DNA of 64,000 nucleotides from an uncultured Atopobium sp. Its GTDB lineage: Bacteria; Actinomycetota; Coriobacteriia; Coriobacteriales; Atopobiaceae. Below the pieces are notes generated by a model that searched no databases, was not told the DNA's origin, and saw only the letters and a list, made by a program, of their open reading frames with translations. Below, in pieces: positions 53,334 through 62,068 of this stretch (position 1 is its first letter; the number at the start of each line of letters is the position of its first letter). Position numbers and translations under genes: made by a program. The stretch spans positions 1-64,000 of the forward strand of contig CALKTD010000027.1 in assembly GCA_937997345.1 (NCBI GenBank). Direction: 5' to 3'.

Positions 53334-54326
53334 TTAGCTCATCTTAATTCGTGGATCAAGAGCAGCAGCAAAGAGGTCAGCCAGAAGTGCGCCAACAAGA
53401 GTCATTGCACCAGAGAAGGCTGCAACTGCAACTGCGCCGTGAATATTGTTGTTGTTAATACAGTTAATGAAGTACTCACCAAGACCGTGAATTGCAAAGA
53501 CCTTCTCGGTCATAACAGCACCTGTGAAGATACCTGCAAGAGAGAAAGCAACTGAAACAGCGGTTGGAATCAAAGAAACGCGAAGAGCATGCTTACGAAT
53601 TGCCTTCTTACGAGTAAGTCCCTTTGCGCGAGCAGTACGGACATAATCTGCATGCATCTCGTCAAGCAAGTATGTACGCTGAGAGAGGTGGTAACCAACA
53701 GAGCTCACGATAGTAAGAACAATGGTTGGAAGAATAATGTGCTGCAGGAAGTCAATAAGCCAAGTGAAGAAGTTTCCGGTATCTCCACTGGAAAGATCGG
53801 TAACGTAGAAAATACGAGAACCGGCATGTGCGTTAATCTCGATTGCCGCAAAAACAATCAAGATAGCCATAACAACGGTTGGAATAACCAGAAGAACCGA
53901 AGCAACGCCGCTGAAGAAGCGGTCCTGCCACTGATACTGACGCTGGGCAGTGTAAACACCCAGGCTAACGCCAATAATAACTGACAAAATAGTTGCTGGA
54001 GTCATAAGCTCAATAGAAGCCATAAACTTAGAGCTCATCTCACGGTTAACATTATCGCCTGTTGGGGTCATACCAAGATCAAACTTGGTAAACAGGTTAG
54101 TAATCCAAGTCTGATAACGCTCAATAACTGGAGTTTTATCATTCAAATTAGTCCTATACAGGTTGGCCTCAATAGACTCCTGTGGAGGACGTGGAGTACG
54201 CTGCTCAAAGTTGGAGCGTGGATTCATAAACGCTGATGCGAGAAAGAATGTGAGCGAAGTTGCAACAAAAATCATCACAATGTAGCTCAAAATCCTCTTT
54301 GTAACGTACCAAACAAACCGTGCCAT
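53334..54326 (-). CDS. oppB: Oligopeptide ABC transporter permease OppB
   Basis: A 330-residue permease with about six helices. It begins YVTKRILSYIVMIFVATSLTFFLASAF and carries the coupling motif RTARAKGLTRKKAIRKHALR. It forms the channel with OppC. First gene of the operon, with GAGGAGAG before the ATG at 54326 and a promoter at 54435-54463. Confidence 0.94.
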   Translation of the reverse strand: MARFVWYVTKRILSYIVMIFVATSLTFFLASAFMNPRSNFEQRTPRPPQESIEANLYRTNLNDKTPVIERYQTWITNLFTKFDLGMTPTGDNVNREMSSKFMASIELMTPATILSVIIGVSLGVYTAQRQYQWQDRFFSGVASVLLVIPTVVMAILIVFAAIEINAHAGSRIFYVTDLSSGDTGNFFTWLIDFLQHIILPTIVLTIVSSVGYHLSQRTYLLDEMHADYVRTARAKGLTRKKAIRKHALRVSLIPTAVSVAFSLAGIFTGAVMTEKVFAIHGLGEYFINCINNNNIHGAVAVAAFSGAMTLVGALLADLFAAALDPRIKMS

Positions 54327-54346
54327 TGACTCTCCTCACCGCCTTG

Positions 54347-54367
54347 CGCTTATCCACCCGATAAGCG
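54347..54367. promoter_or_regulatory. Hairpin in the oppB leader
   Basis: CGCTTATC, five bases, GATAAGCG: perfect 8-bp arms in the predicted 5' untranslated region, about 20 bases ahead of the oppB start. Could modulate translation. Confidence 0.45.
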
Positions 54368-54434
54368 AGGTTTTCTCGGTATGGCAACCTAGCATTCCTA
54401 CAACAACTATGCTGTGAATACACAGCAAGATATA

Positions 54435-54463
54435 ATTTTACCATGGATAAGATGCCTAACCAA
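54435..54463 (-). promoter_or_regulatory. Promoter of the oppBC-DF operon
   Basis: Minus-strand TTGGTT (54458-54463), 17-bp spacer, TAAAAT (54435-54440). A 14-bp perfect palindrome CTTAGATATCTAAG lies just upstream at 54474-54487. The remaining 54490-54690 holds no gene. Confidence 0.55.
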
Positions 54464-54694
54464 AAAAATATCTCTTAGATATCTAAGATTATGCATACCG
54501 ATCCCACTAAAACGTATCCACATATAATGACTGTTTGAGTCCAGCGTGCAGATCACAATCAAATTTGTTTACAGATGAGAAACGTTATTGAAAATTCTGT
54601 TAAGAAGTAAAAGATAACTACTATCTGTCTCGCCCCGCCTTTTTACCGGTATTTCGGTCAGCAAATTTTCCCGTGCTCCCAGCAGGACACACAT

Positions 54695-54726
54695 AAAAAA
54701 TGCCGAGAAACTCGGGTTTCTCGGCA
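54695..54726 (-). terminator. Terminator of secG, GCCGAGAAAC type
   Basis: TGCCGAGAAAC / GTTTCTCGGCA perfect 11-bp stem and T6 on the minus strand. The stem consists of two inverted copies of the motif variant. Confidence 0.93.
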
Positions 54727-54753
54727 GATGATTCAAAAAATAAAAGGAGCTGT

Positions 54754-55005
54754 TTAGCCAATAGCGCCAACAGGGAACGTCAAAGCCATCACAATAGCGC
54801 AAACCAGGAAAATGGTTGTGGTGATGATGGTAAGGCGATCAAGGTTCTTCTCCATAATGCCTGAACCAGCGCTTGCGTTATACATAGATGCGGCAATCAT
54901 GTCAGAAACGCCAGTGCCTTTTCCGGAGTGTGCCAAAACAAGCAGCACCGTCAAAATGCCAGAAAGTACAAATAGCACTAAAAGAATTGTATTCAGAACG
55001 CCCAC
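54754..55005 (-). CDS. secG: Preprotein translocase subunit SecG
   Basis: An 83-residue protein with two transmembrane helices and the conserved middle segment LAHSGKGTGVSDM. It assists SecYE in protein export. GTG start with GAGGGGG upstream. It follows the gap-pgk-tpiA block, as in many Gram-positives. Confidence 0.92.
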   Translation of the reverse strand: MGVLNTILLVLFVLSGILTVLLVLAHSGKGTGVSDMIAASMYNASAGSGIMEKNLDRLTIITTTIFLVCAIVMALTFPVGAIG

Positions 55006-55059
55006 GAGGTTCCCCCTCTTGCTGGCGAGAAAATCCAGCCCTAGTTATTTTCACGTACA

Positions 55060-55105
55060 ACAGAAAAGAATAGCACACGCCACTCCCCTTTGGGAATGAC
55101 GTGTG
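55060..55105 (-). terminator. Terminator of the pgk-tpiA unit
   Basis: A 14-bp stem (55074-55087 with 55092-55105, one mismatch) followed by a T-rich tract on the minus strand. A GGCGAGAA motif (55024) lies between it and secG. Confidence 0.85.
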
Positions 55106-55178
55106 CCAAGTTGCAAAACAAACAAGAACTTAACAGATGAGCCAAGCACCCACCGGTGGTAAGGACCTTTGCCAGAGT

Positions 55179-55946
55179 TTAGTTCATTGCGCTCTTTACC
55201 ATTGCAACAAAGGAGTCAGCCTTAAGAGATGCGCCGCCAACAAGTGCGCCGTCAACATCCTCTTTCTCGAGGAAGCCTCCAACGTTCTCTGGCTTTGCAG
55301 AACCACCGTAGAGAATACGAATGCCATCTGCAATTTCTGCACCAAAGATCTCTACCAGGGTCTTACGGATTGCGCCGCAGACTTCCTGTGCGTCATCAGC
55401 AGTTGCGGTCATACCAGTACCAATTGCCCAGATTGGCTCATAAGCAATAACGTACTTGGAAGGATCTGTAATCTCTAGACCCTTGGTATCTGCCTTAATC
55501 TGATCAACAACAAACTGAACGTGAGTTCCGGCGTTACGAACCTCAAGAGACTCACCGCAGCAAGAAATAGGAACGATGTCATGAGCCATCAGTGCCTTTG
55601 CCTTGCGGTTAATGTCCTCGTCGGTCTCGCCAAAGTAGCCACGACGCTCGGAGTGACCAATGATGCAGTAAGTTGCACCAACAGAGGTCAGCATTGCTGG
55701 AGAGGTCTCGCCAGTAAATGCACCAGACTCCTCCCAGTACACATTCTGTGCAGAGAGAGCAACAGAAGAGTCGGCCTGAGTAAGGACCTCAGAGACGCCC
55801 TTAAGGTCTACAAGAGGTGGAGCAATAACAACATCAACGTTTCCGGTACCGGAAGCAAGCTGATCGACAATTCCCTGAGCAAGCTCAACGCCCTCAGCGA
55901 AAGTCTCATTCATCTTCCAGTTACCTGCGATCATACGATTACGCAT
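55179..55946 (-). CDS. tpiA: Triosephosphate isomerase
   Basis: A 255-residue glycolytic enzyme interconverting DHAP and GAP. The N-terminal Asn-Lys (AGNWKMN), the electrophilic His in GHSERR and catalytic Glu in YEPIWAIGTG are present. The ATG at 55946 overlaps the pgk stop by 8 bp and has GGAGGCG inside pgk, so translation is coupled. Confidence 0.96.
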   Translation of the reverse strand: MRNRMIAGNWKMNETFAEGVELAQGIVDQLASGTGNVDVVIAPPLVDLKGVSEVLTQADSSVALSAQNVYWEESGAFTGETSPAMLTSVGATYCIIGHSERRGYFGETDEDINRKAKALMAHDIVPISCCGESLEVRNAGTHVQFVVDQIKADTKGLEITDPSKYVIAYEPIWAIGTGMTATADDAQEVCGAIRKTLVEIFGAEIADGIRILYGGSAKPENVGGFLEKEDVDGALVGGASLKADSFVAMVKSAMN

Positions 55947-57129
55947 CGAGAAGCGCCTCCACTCCTGGAAGTGCCTTACCCTCAACGAGCTCCATGGAAG
56001 CGCCGCCGCCAGTGGAAATCCAGCTCATCTTGTCAGCAAGGTGGAACTTGTTAACTGCTGCAACGGAATCGCCGCCGCCGATGATAGAGGTGCAATCAGC
56101 ATCTGCAACAGCACGAGCAACAGCCTCGGTGCCCTTTGCAAACTGATCAAACTCAAAGACGCCCATAGGACCATTCCAGAAGACGGTCTTTGCGCCCTTG
56201 ATAGCCTCAGAGTAAAGCTCAACAGTCTTAGGACCAATGTCCATACCCATGCGATCTGCAGGAATCTGATCGGAAGGAACTACCTCACCAACAGCGTCCT
56301 CACCAAAGTGATCGGTAACAACGTTGTCAACAGGAAGCAGAATCTTAACGCCCTTCTCCTCAGCCTTCTTGAGCATCTCGCCTGCGCGCTCAATCCAGTC
56401 TGGCTCCTGAAGAGAAGTACCAACGGTATAACCCTTAGCCAGGAAGAAGGTGTATGCCATACCGCCGCCGATGATAAGGGTATCAGCAGAGTCGATAAGG
56501 TGATCAAGAACACCAATCTTAGAAGAAACCTTGGAGCCACCAACGATAGCTACAAGTGGGCGCTCTGGGTTAGAGAAGATAGAGGTAAGAGTGTCAACCT
56601 CTTTCTCAAGCAGGAAGCCAGCGTATGCAGGAAGGTAAGCTGCTGGTCCCACAACGGAGCCCTGTGCACGGTGAGCGGTACCAAAGGCATCAAGAACAAA
56701 GATGTCACCATAAGATGCAAGGGTCTTTGCAATCTCTGGATCGTTCTTCTTCTCACGCTTGTCAAAACGGACATTCTCAAGAACAAGAACCTCGCCGTCC
56801 TTGAGTGCGTCTACAGCCTCACGGGCCTTCTCGCCATACGTGTCCTCAACAAACTTAACCTCACGGCCAAGAAGCTCAGCAAGCTTCTCTGCAGCTGGGC
56901 GCAGGGAAAGCTCTGGCTGGAAGCCGGTGCCATCTGGACGGCCAAGGTGGCTCATCAGGATGACCTTTGCGTTGTGGTCGAGAAGATACTGGATGGTTGG
57001 AAGTGCAGCGCGAACGCGGGTGTCGTCAGTAACAACGCCGTCCTTCAGAGGCACGTTGAAGTCAACGCGCATAAGGACGCGCTTACCATCAACATCTGCA
57101 TCGCGGACAGTCTTCTTTGTAAAAGCCAT
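55939..57129 (-). CDS. pgk: Phosphoglycerate kinase
   Basis: A 396-residue glycolytic kinase that makes ATP from 1,3-bisphosphoglycerate. DFNVPLKDG with R-rich substrate sites, SHLGRPDG, NVRFDKREKKND, AIVGGSKVSSKI and the C-terminal STGGGASMELVEGK are intact. AAAGGAG precedes the ATG at 57129. Confidence 0.97.
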   Translation of the reverse strand: MAFTKKTVRDADVDGKRVLMRVDFNVPLKDGVVTDDTRVRAALPTIQYLLDHNAKVILMSHLGRPDGTGFQPELSLRPAAEKLAELLGREVKFVEDTYGEKAREAVDALKDGEVLVLENVRFDKREKKNDPEIAKTLASYGDIFVLDAFGTAHRAQGSVVGPAAYLPAYAGFLLEKEVDTLTSIFSNPERPLVAIVGGSKVSSKIGVLDHLIDSADTLIIGGGMAYTFFLAKGYTVGTSLQEPDWIERAGEMLKKAEEKGVKILLPVDNVVTDHFGEDAVGEVVPSDQIPADRMGMDIGPKTVELYSEAIKGAKTVFWNGPMGVFEFDQFAKGTEAVARAVADADCTSIIGGGDSVAAVNKFHLADKMSWISTGGGASMELVEGKALPGVEALLDA

Positions 57130-57152
57130 GTCACTCCTTTAAATACGTTTCC

Positions 57153-57195
57153 AACAAAAGAAGGCGCGATCGCGGCAGATGCTGCGACCGCGCCT
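57153..57195 (-). terminator. Hairpin between gap and pgk
   Basis: GC-rich stem formed by GGCGCGATCGCGG and CCGCGCC-side sequence, with TTCTTTTGTT after it on the minus strand. It may terminate or attenuate, giving more gap than pgk transcript. Confidence 0.65.
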
Positions 57196-57217
57196 AAGGC
57201 GTCTATGTAACTAGAAC

Positions 57218-58243
57218 TTAAGCAACGAACTTCTCGAAGTACTTGATGGTGCGGACCATCTGAGAAGTGTAGGAGTTCTCGTTGTCATACCAAGAGGTGA
57301 CCTGAACAAGAGTGGTGCCATCGCCAAGGTCAGAGCACATGGTCTGAGTTGCGTCGAAGATGGAGCCGTGGGTCTCGCCGACGATGTCGCGGGAAACGAT
57401 GTCATCCTCGTTGTAACCAAAGGTCTCTGGGATGGTCTCTGCATATGCCTTCATTGCAGCGTTGACCTCGTCAACGGTGACCTTCTTGTCAACAACAGCA
57501 TAGAGGTTGGTGAGGGAGCCAGTTGGCGTAGGAACGCGCTGAGCAGCACCAATAAGCTTGCCGTTGAGCTCAGGAAGAACAAGACCAATAGCCTTAGCAG
57601 CACCGGTGGAGTTAGGAACGATGTTCTCTGCACCAGCACGGGAACGACGGAAGTTACCCTTGCGCTGTGGGCCGTCGAGAATCATCTGGTCACCAGTGTA
57701 TGCGTGAATGGTGGTCATGATACCAGACTTGATAGTTGCGAAGTCGTTGAGACCCTTTGCCATAGGAGCAAGGCAGTTGGTGGTGCAGGAAGCTGCGGAG
57801 ATGATGTTGTCATCTGCAGTGAGGGTCTCGTGGTTAACGTTAAAGACGATAGTTGGGAGGTCATTGCCTGCAGGAGCAGAAATGACAACCTTCTTAGCAC
57901 CAGCGTTGATGTGAGCCTGTGCCTTGTCCTTAGAAGTGTAGAAACCGGTGCACTCAAGAACAACGTCAACGTTGAGATCGCCCCAAGGCAGGTTGTTAGC
58001 GTCTGCCTCCTTGTAAATAACAATCTCGTGACCGTCAACGATGATGGAGTGGTCAGTTGCCTCTACCTTGTGATCGCGGGAATAGTTGCCCTGAGTAGAG
58101 TCATACTTCAGAAGATATGCAAGCATCTCTGGAGAAGTAAGGTCGTTGATTGCAACAATCTCGGAACCCTCGTGACCAAACATCTGCCTAAATGCAAGGC
58201 GACCAATGCGGCCAAAACCGTTAATAGCAACCTTTACTGCCAT
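57218..58243 (-). CDS. gap: Glyceraldehyde-3-phosphate dehydrogenase
   Basis: A 341-residue NAD-dependent enzyme. INGFGRIGRLAFR, the NAD-selecting IND (Asp near 34) and catalytic C153 in SAASCTTNC are present, and the HAYTGDQ loop is intact. AAAGGAGC precedes the ATG at 58243; the frame extending to 58294 has no site. Confidence 0.97.
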   Translation of the reverse strand: MAVKVAINGFGRIGRLAFRQMFGHEGSEIVAINDLTSPEMLAYLLKYDSTQGNYSRDHKVEATDHSIIVDGHEIVIYKEADANNLPWGDLNVDVVLECTGFYTSKDKAQAHINAGAKKVVISAPAGNDLPTIVFNVNHETLTADDNIISAASCTTNCLAPMAKGLNDFATIKSGIMTTIHAYTGDQMILDGPQRKGNFRRSRAGAENIVPNSTGAAKAIGLVLPELNGKLIGAAQRVPTPTGSLTNLYAVVDKKVTVDEVNAAMKAYAETIPETFGYNEDDIVSRDIVGETHGSIFDATQTMCSDLGDGTTLVQVTSWYDNENSYTSQMVRTIKYFEKFVA

Positions 58244-58335
58244 ACGTAATGCTCCTTTCGGTGACCCAGAGCCATTCTCCGGATTCATTAACATTTAAAC
58301 CGTACACCGAGTATTTTACCGCACTCACCGATAAC

Positions 58336-59304
58336 TTATGCATCTTTTTCTAAATCCTGAACGATTTTTTCTAAACGAAGCAATCGGTGATACATGGCGG
58401 ACTTGGATACGGGTGGTACAAACGACTCCCCCAGCGCTGATAATGACAGCTCAGGGTTATCTTTTCGTGCAAGACAAAAATCTCTGACCGCTGGTGGCAG
58501 AGCTCTGAGTCCAATGAGTTTCTCAGCCTTTTCTATGAGCACCAACTGATCTGCCGCTGCATTTGAAGAGCGCGTTTGATTTGCCATCTCTGCATTAACA
58601 ACTCGGTTGACGTTGTTGCGATAATGCTTTTGCACGCGGGTAAACGCAATGGCGCGTGCCATGGTGGGTGCACCAATCTCTCGCAAAAACTTGATGATGT
58701 CGTCAGAGCTCTTAAGGTAGACGGCATAAATTTCTCTGGTACGCATGAGCGCATTGGTATGGCGATTACGATGATTAAGGCGAGCCTTTATGCCAATGGA
58801 TCCCATAAGTTTTACCAGCTCAGTGGCAAATCTTTCGCCCGAAACAGCAATCTCTAGGTGAAAATCTTTTAAGGGATCAGCCAAAAATCCACCCGCCATA
58901 AACGCTCCGCGCAAAAAAGCTTGCTGCGCTTGCTTGGTGCGGATAATGCTTTTAGGAATGCCACTTACCAGGCCTTCTCCTGGTATATAAATACCAAGAG
59001 CGGAAAGTGCTTCTGCAAGCGAATCCTGGTTAGAAATCTCAAGCAAATAGTTACGTTTTTTATGCATGATAGAGCGTCGGTACTCAACGGAAGTACCCAG
59101 ATCAAACAAACGGCGAGAAGAACTAATAACCGTACGGGCAACCGTGCCTGTCTCGGTAACAATGCGAACGGCAAATTTACCAGGACCGTGCATCGATAAC
59201 GTTCCGGAAACACGAATAAGCGCAGAAAGCTGGGCTAATTCACAGTCCGTCTGAATTTCTGGCACGCTGACCAGCTCATTTTTTACCAGGGCAGTATAGG
59301 ACAT
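58336..59304 (-). CDS. whiA: WhiA-type DNA-binding regulator
   Basis: A 322-residue protein with a LAGLIDADG-like N-terminal domain (LRGAFMAGGFLADPLKDFHLEI) and a C-terminal helix-turn-helix (LSALGESFVPPVSKSAMYHRLLRLEKI). WhiA controls division/sporulation genes in actinobacteria and chromosome/division functions in Bacillus. It starts 14 bp after rapZ. yvcK, which usually sits between them, is not here. Confidence 0.95.
   Translation of the reverse strand: MSYTALVKNELVSVPEIQTDCELAQLSALIRVSGTLSMHGPGKFAVRIVTETGTVARTVISSSRRLFDLGTSVEYRRSIMHKKRNYLLEISNQDSLAEALSALGIYIPGEGLVSGIPKSIIRTKQAQQAFLRGAFMAGGFLADPLKDFHLEIAVSGERFATELVKLMGSIGIKARLNHRNRHTNALMRTREIYAVYLKSSDDIIKFLREIGAPTMARAIAFTRVQKHYRNNVNRVVNAEMANQTRSSNAAADQLVLIEKAEKLIGLRALPPAVRDFCLARKDNPELSLSALGESFVPPVSKSAMYHRLLRLEKIVQDLEKDA
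59112..59119 (+). repeat. GGCGAGAA dispersed octamer
   Basis: Antisense copy in whiA, coding Ser-Arg-Arg on the gene strand, thus not a Gly-Glu-Lys string. Confidence 0.7.
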
Positions 59305-59317
59305 GACAAACTAACTT

Positions 59318-60235
59318 CTACTCAGCCTGCTGAGACTTCTTCTGAGCCGCGTCAAGATCGCGATGGAAAAGCGTTACGCGATAGCCCTGGCTGGTAAGGT
59401 GCTCTGCCGTAGCACGTGCGATTGCAACGCTTCTATGCTGGCCGCCTGTGCAACCTACCGCAATAGAGAGCAAGCTTTTACCTTCATGTACATAGCCAGG
59501 CATTACTACATCAAGCAGCTCAAACCAAGACTTAAGGAATTTCTTAGTAGTACCGTGCTGAAGGACAAACTGAGCTACTGGCTCATCAAGACCAGTAAGT
59601 GGTCTGAGCTCTGGATCATAGTAAGGATTAGGTAGGAATCGTACGTCAATCATAAGGTCAGCCTCAACGGGCAAACCATTTTTGAAGCCAAAGGAAAACA
59701 CGCTAACATCCATAAGCTGCTGTTCAGCAAGCTCTGAAAATGCGCGACGAAGGCGGCTCTTGAGCGTATTAGTACGCATAGATGAGGTGTCCAAGACCAC
59801 ATCTGCCAGCGCTTTTATGTCTTGAAGCTGTGCGCGCTCCCTAGAAATTGCAGATGAGAGATTTTCTCCCTCCTGCGCTAAAGGATGACGACGGCGATTC
59901 TCGCTATAGCGACGCATAAGTACTTCGTCTGAGGAGTCTAGATAAACAATCTTGTACGTGAGCTCGTGATCTGCAAGAGACTTCAGAGCTTCAGAGATGT
60001 CATCAAAAAGACCTTGCGAGCGCAAATCGCAGGTAACGGCCAAGTGGCGGCCAACACCTGTGTTAATGCCCACAAGGTTAGAAAGCTGCAAAATAAGAGC
60101 TGGTGGCAGGTTATCAATGCAGAAATAACCCATGTCCTCAAACACATGAAGCGCCTGCGTGCGACCCGATCCAGACATACCCGTAATAATGACAATGTCG
60201 GGAATAACTGAAGATGTAGGATCGTTTTTCTTCAC
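59318..60235 (-). CDS. rapZ: RapZ nucleotide-binding protein (YvcJ)
   Basis: A 305-residue protein with Walker A GMSGSGRTQ near 19, MGYFCIDNLPP and the C-terminal domain with VAVGCTGGQHRSVAIA. In E. coli it guides RNase E to the GlmZ RNA controlling amino-sugar synthesis; in Gram-positives the role is less clear. Its nearness to the nan/amino-sugar genes is notable. GTG start with AAGGAG. Confidence 0.95.
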   Translation of the reverse strand: MKKNDPTSSVIPDIVIITGMSGSGRTQALHVFEDMGYFCIDNLPPALILQLSNLVGINTGVGRHLAVTCDLRSQGLFDDISEALKSLADHELTYKIVYLDSSDEVLMRRYSENRRRHPLAQEGENLSSAISRERAQLQDIKALADVVLDTSSMRTNTLKSRLRRAFSELAEQQLMDVSVFSFGFKNGLPVEADLMIDVRFLPNPYYDPELRPLTGLDEPVAQFVLQHGTTKKFLKSWFELLDVVMPGYVHEGKSLLSIAVGCTGGQHRSVAIARATAEHLTSQGYRVTLFHRDLDAAQKKSQQAE

Positions 60236-60281
60236 AGGCGCTCCTTAAATACGTGACGAGAAAACCTTACCGCTCCAAGCG

Positions 60282-60971
60282 TTAATCCTCAAGTGCTGCA
60301 GCAAACCAAGAGGTAATTGAAGTTGGATGTGTAATAGCTGTACCTGAAACAACTGCCCAAGCGCCTGCATCCAGAGCATCTTTTGCGTCTTGTGGTGTGT
60401 GGACGTGGCCCTCGCAAATAATGGCAATACCTGGGAATTCAGTGGTTGCCTGCTTGAGAAGGGCAATGTCAGGGCCATCATCAAGCGTTGTATCAATAGC
60501 AGCCTTGTTGTGAGAAAGTGTGGTTGAAACAAGGTCACAACCAGCAGCAACAGAGCGACGAATATCGTCCATAGTCATGCAGTCAGCCATAATCAGGACA
60601 TCAGACTCTGCACGCAGAGCTGCAACGGTCTCTTCAAAGGTTCTGCCATCTGGCCTTGGACGGTCTGTTGCATCTAAAGCAACAACGTCTGCGCCAGCAT
60701 GAATACAAGCGCGCGCATGACGAAGCGTAGGAGTAATGTAGACACCCTCATGACCCTCTTTCCAGAGGCCAATAACAGGAATCTCAACCCTGCCTTTAAT
60801 GGCAGAGATGTCAGACAAACCCTGGCACCTAATAGCTGCAGCACCGCCAAGCTCACAAGCGCGAGCAATCTGAGCCATGGTCTCTGGATGCCTCATAGGC
60901 TCACCAGGATACGCCTGGACGCTAACAATGAGTTTTCCTTTAAGTGACTCAACAAGCTCTGAATGTGCCAC
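60282..60971 (-). CDS. nanE: N-acetylmannosamine-6-phosphate 2-epimerase
   Basis: A 229-residue TIM-barrel enzyme converting ManNAc-6-P to GlcNAc-6-P. LIVSVQAYPGEPMRHPE, AAIRCQG, the P.IG.W.. motif VIGLWKEGHEGVYITPT and AWAVVSGTAITHP are typical. AGGAGAA precedes the GTG start. It is the downstream member of nanA-ROK-nanE and lies 46 bp before rapZ. Confidence 0.95.
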   Translation of the reverse strand: MAHSELVESLKGKLIVSVQAYPGEPMRHPETMAQIARACELGGAAAIRCQGLSDISAIKGRVEIPVIGLWKEGHEGVYITPTLRHARACIHAGADVVALDATDRPRPDGRTFEETVAALRAESDVLIMADCMTMDDIRRSVAAGCDLVSTTLSHNKAAIDTTLDDGPDIALLKQATTEFPGIAIICEGHVHTPQDAKDALDAGAWAVVSGTAITHPTSITSWFAAALED

Positions 60972-61063
60972 GGTATTCTCCTCACAAGAATGTACGTACG
61001 TTAAAAGTGTGTGTCTTTGCGGTGTGCCGGATCAGCATACTTTTGATGACCAGGTACTTTTGC

Positions 61064-62053
61064 CTAAAGACGTGTCTCTAAATAGCCAGGTAGAACAAGG
61101 TTTTCTGCAGCTCCAATAAGAGGAGCTTCTCCACCAAGCGTGCCCTTCACAATAGGCGTTGTCTGAACGGGCGGCATTGCCTGCAGCTTAAATGCGGCAG
61201 CTAGTGCCTCATGCCAGTACTTGCCGCACTCTGCAACGGAGCCAGACAGGATGATGACAGAAGGATCAAGCATGTTGCACATGCTACCTAAGACCTCACC
61301 TAGTGCGCGACCCGAGCGCTCCTCTGCAGCCTGCGCGATCTTCTCGCCAGCAAGAGCCCTGCGGTCAATCTCCGCGCCATCAAGAGCAGAACCGTCTTCA
61401 AGCGTGTCGGAGCCGCCAAGGCGGACGTACTCGCGAATAATGCCAGGACCTGCAGAAACAGGCTCAAGGTGAGAAGTTCCACCACAAGGACAGTCAACGC
61501 CTGCAGCTGCTGGAGTTGCAACGTGACCAATATGGCCAGCCTCGTCATGAGCACCCAGCATCAAGACGCCGTGGTTCACAAAGGCACCACCAATGCCGGT
61601 ACCAACTGCAACGGTTAAAACGCTATCTTTGCCATGACCAGCACCGTGGCGAGCCTCGCCCAGAGCGTGAGCATGAACGTCATTAAGGACGCTGCACGGA
61701 AGGCTAAACTCGCTGGTAACTACAGAGCCAAGAGCAGTTCCGCCCCAGCCTGGCATAAGCTCGTTTGCGTAGGTGATGTCGCCCGTACGAGGGTCAACAA
61801 CACCAGCAGAAGAAATGCCCACACCAGAGACGGTAAGGCCAAGCTCTTCTGCACAAGCAAGTGCCTCTCTAATTGCCTGTAGAACGGTGGCAAGAACCTG
61901 CTTGCCACCCTCTTTTGCGTTAGTAGGAACCTTCTTTACGGACTGAACGTTTGGAGCGTCGGTGCCGTTAAGGGTGACTATGCCACAGGCGATTTTTGTA
62001 CCGCCAATATCAACGGCACAAACATGTGTTGGAGAAACAAACTTAGAGTCCAT
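61064..62053 (-). CDS. nanK: ROK family sugar kinase, probable ManNAc kinase
   Basis: A 329-residue kinase. The ATP motif DIGGTKIACGIV is near residue 16, VGTGIGGAFV and the ROK signature with the GHE.GHI sequence (DEAGHIGHV, here without the first His) precede the CPCGGTSHLE zinc site, in which only two cysteines (CPC) are visible at the usual CxCGxxGCxE position: the second Cys pair is replaced by SHLE. Position between nanA and nanE implies phosphorylation of N-acetylmannosamine. GGGGACACC precedes the ATG. Confidence 0.85.
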   Translation of the reverse strand: MDSKFVSPTHVCAVDIGGTKIACGIVTLNGTDAPNVQSVKKVPTNAKEGGKQVLATVLQAIREALACAEELGLTVSGVGISSAGVVDPRTGDITYANELMPGWGGTALGSVVTSEFSLPCSVLNDVHAHALGEARHGAGHGKDSVLTVAVGTGIGGAFVNHGVLMLGAHDEAGHIGHVATPAAAGVDCPCGGTSHLEPVSAGPGIIREYVRLGGSDTLEDGSALDGAEIDRRALAGEKIAQAAEERSGRALGEVLGSMCNMLDPSVIILSGSVAECGKYWHEALAAAFKLQAMPPVQTTPIVKGTLGGEAPLIGAAENLVLPGYLETRL

Positions 62054-62068
62054 GGTGTCCCCTTTTGT

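Noticed and set aside
54474..54487. Perfect palindrome CTTAGATATCTAAG as a defined operator
   Set aside because: It is near the opp promoter, but a 14-bp AT-rich palindrome alone is not enough to name a regulator; mentioned under the promoter only.
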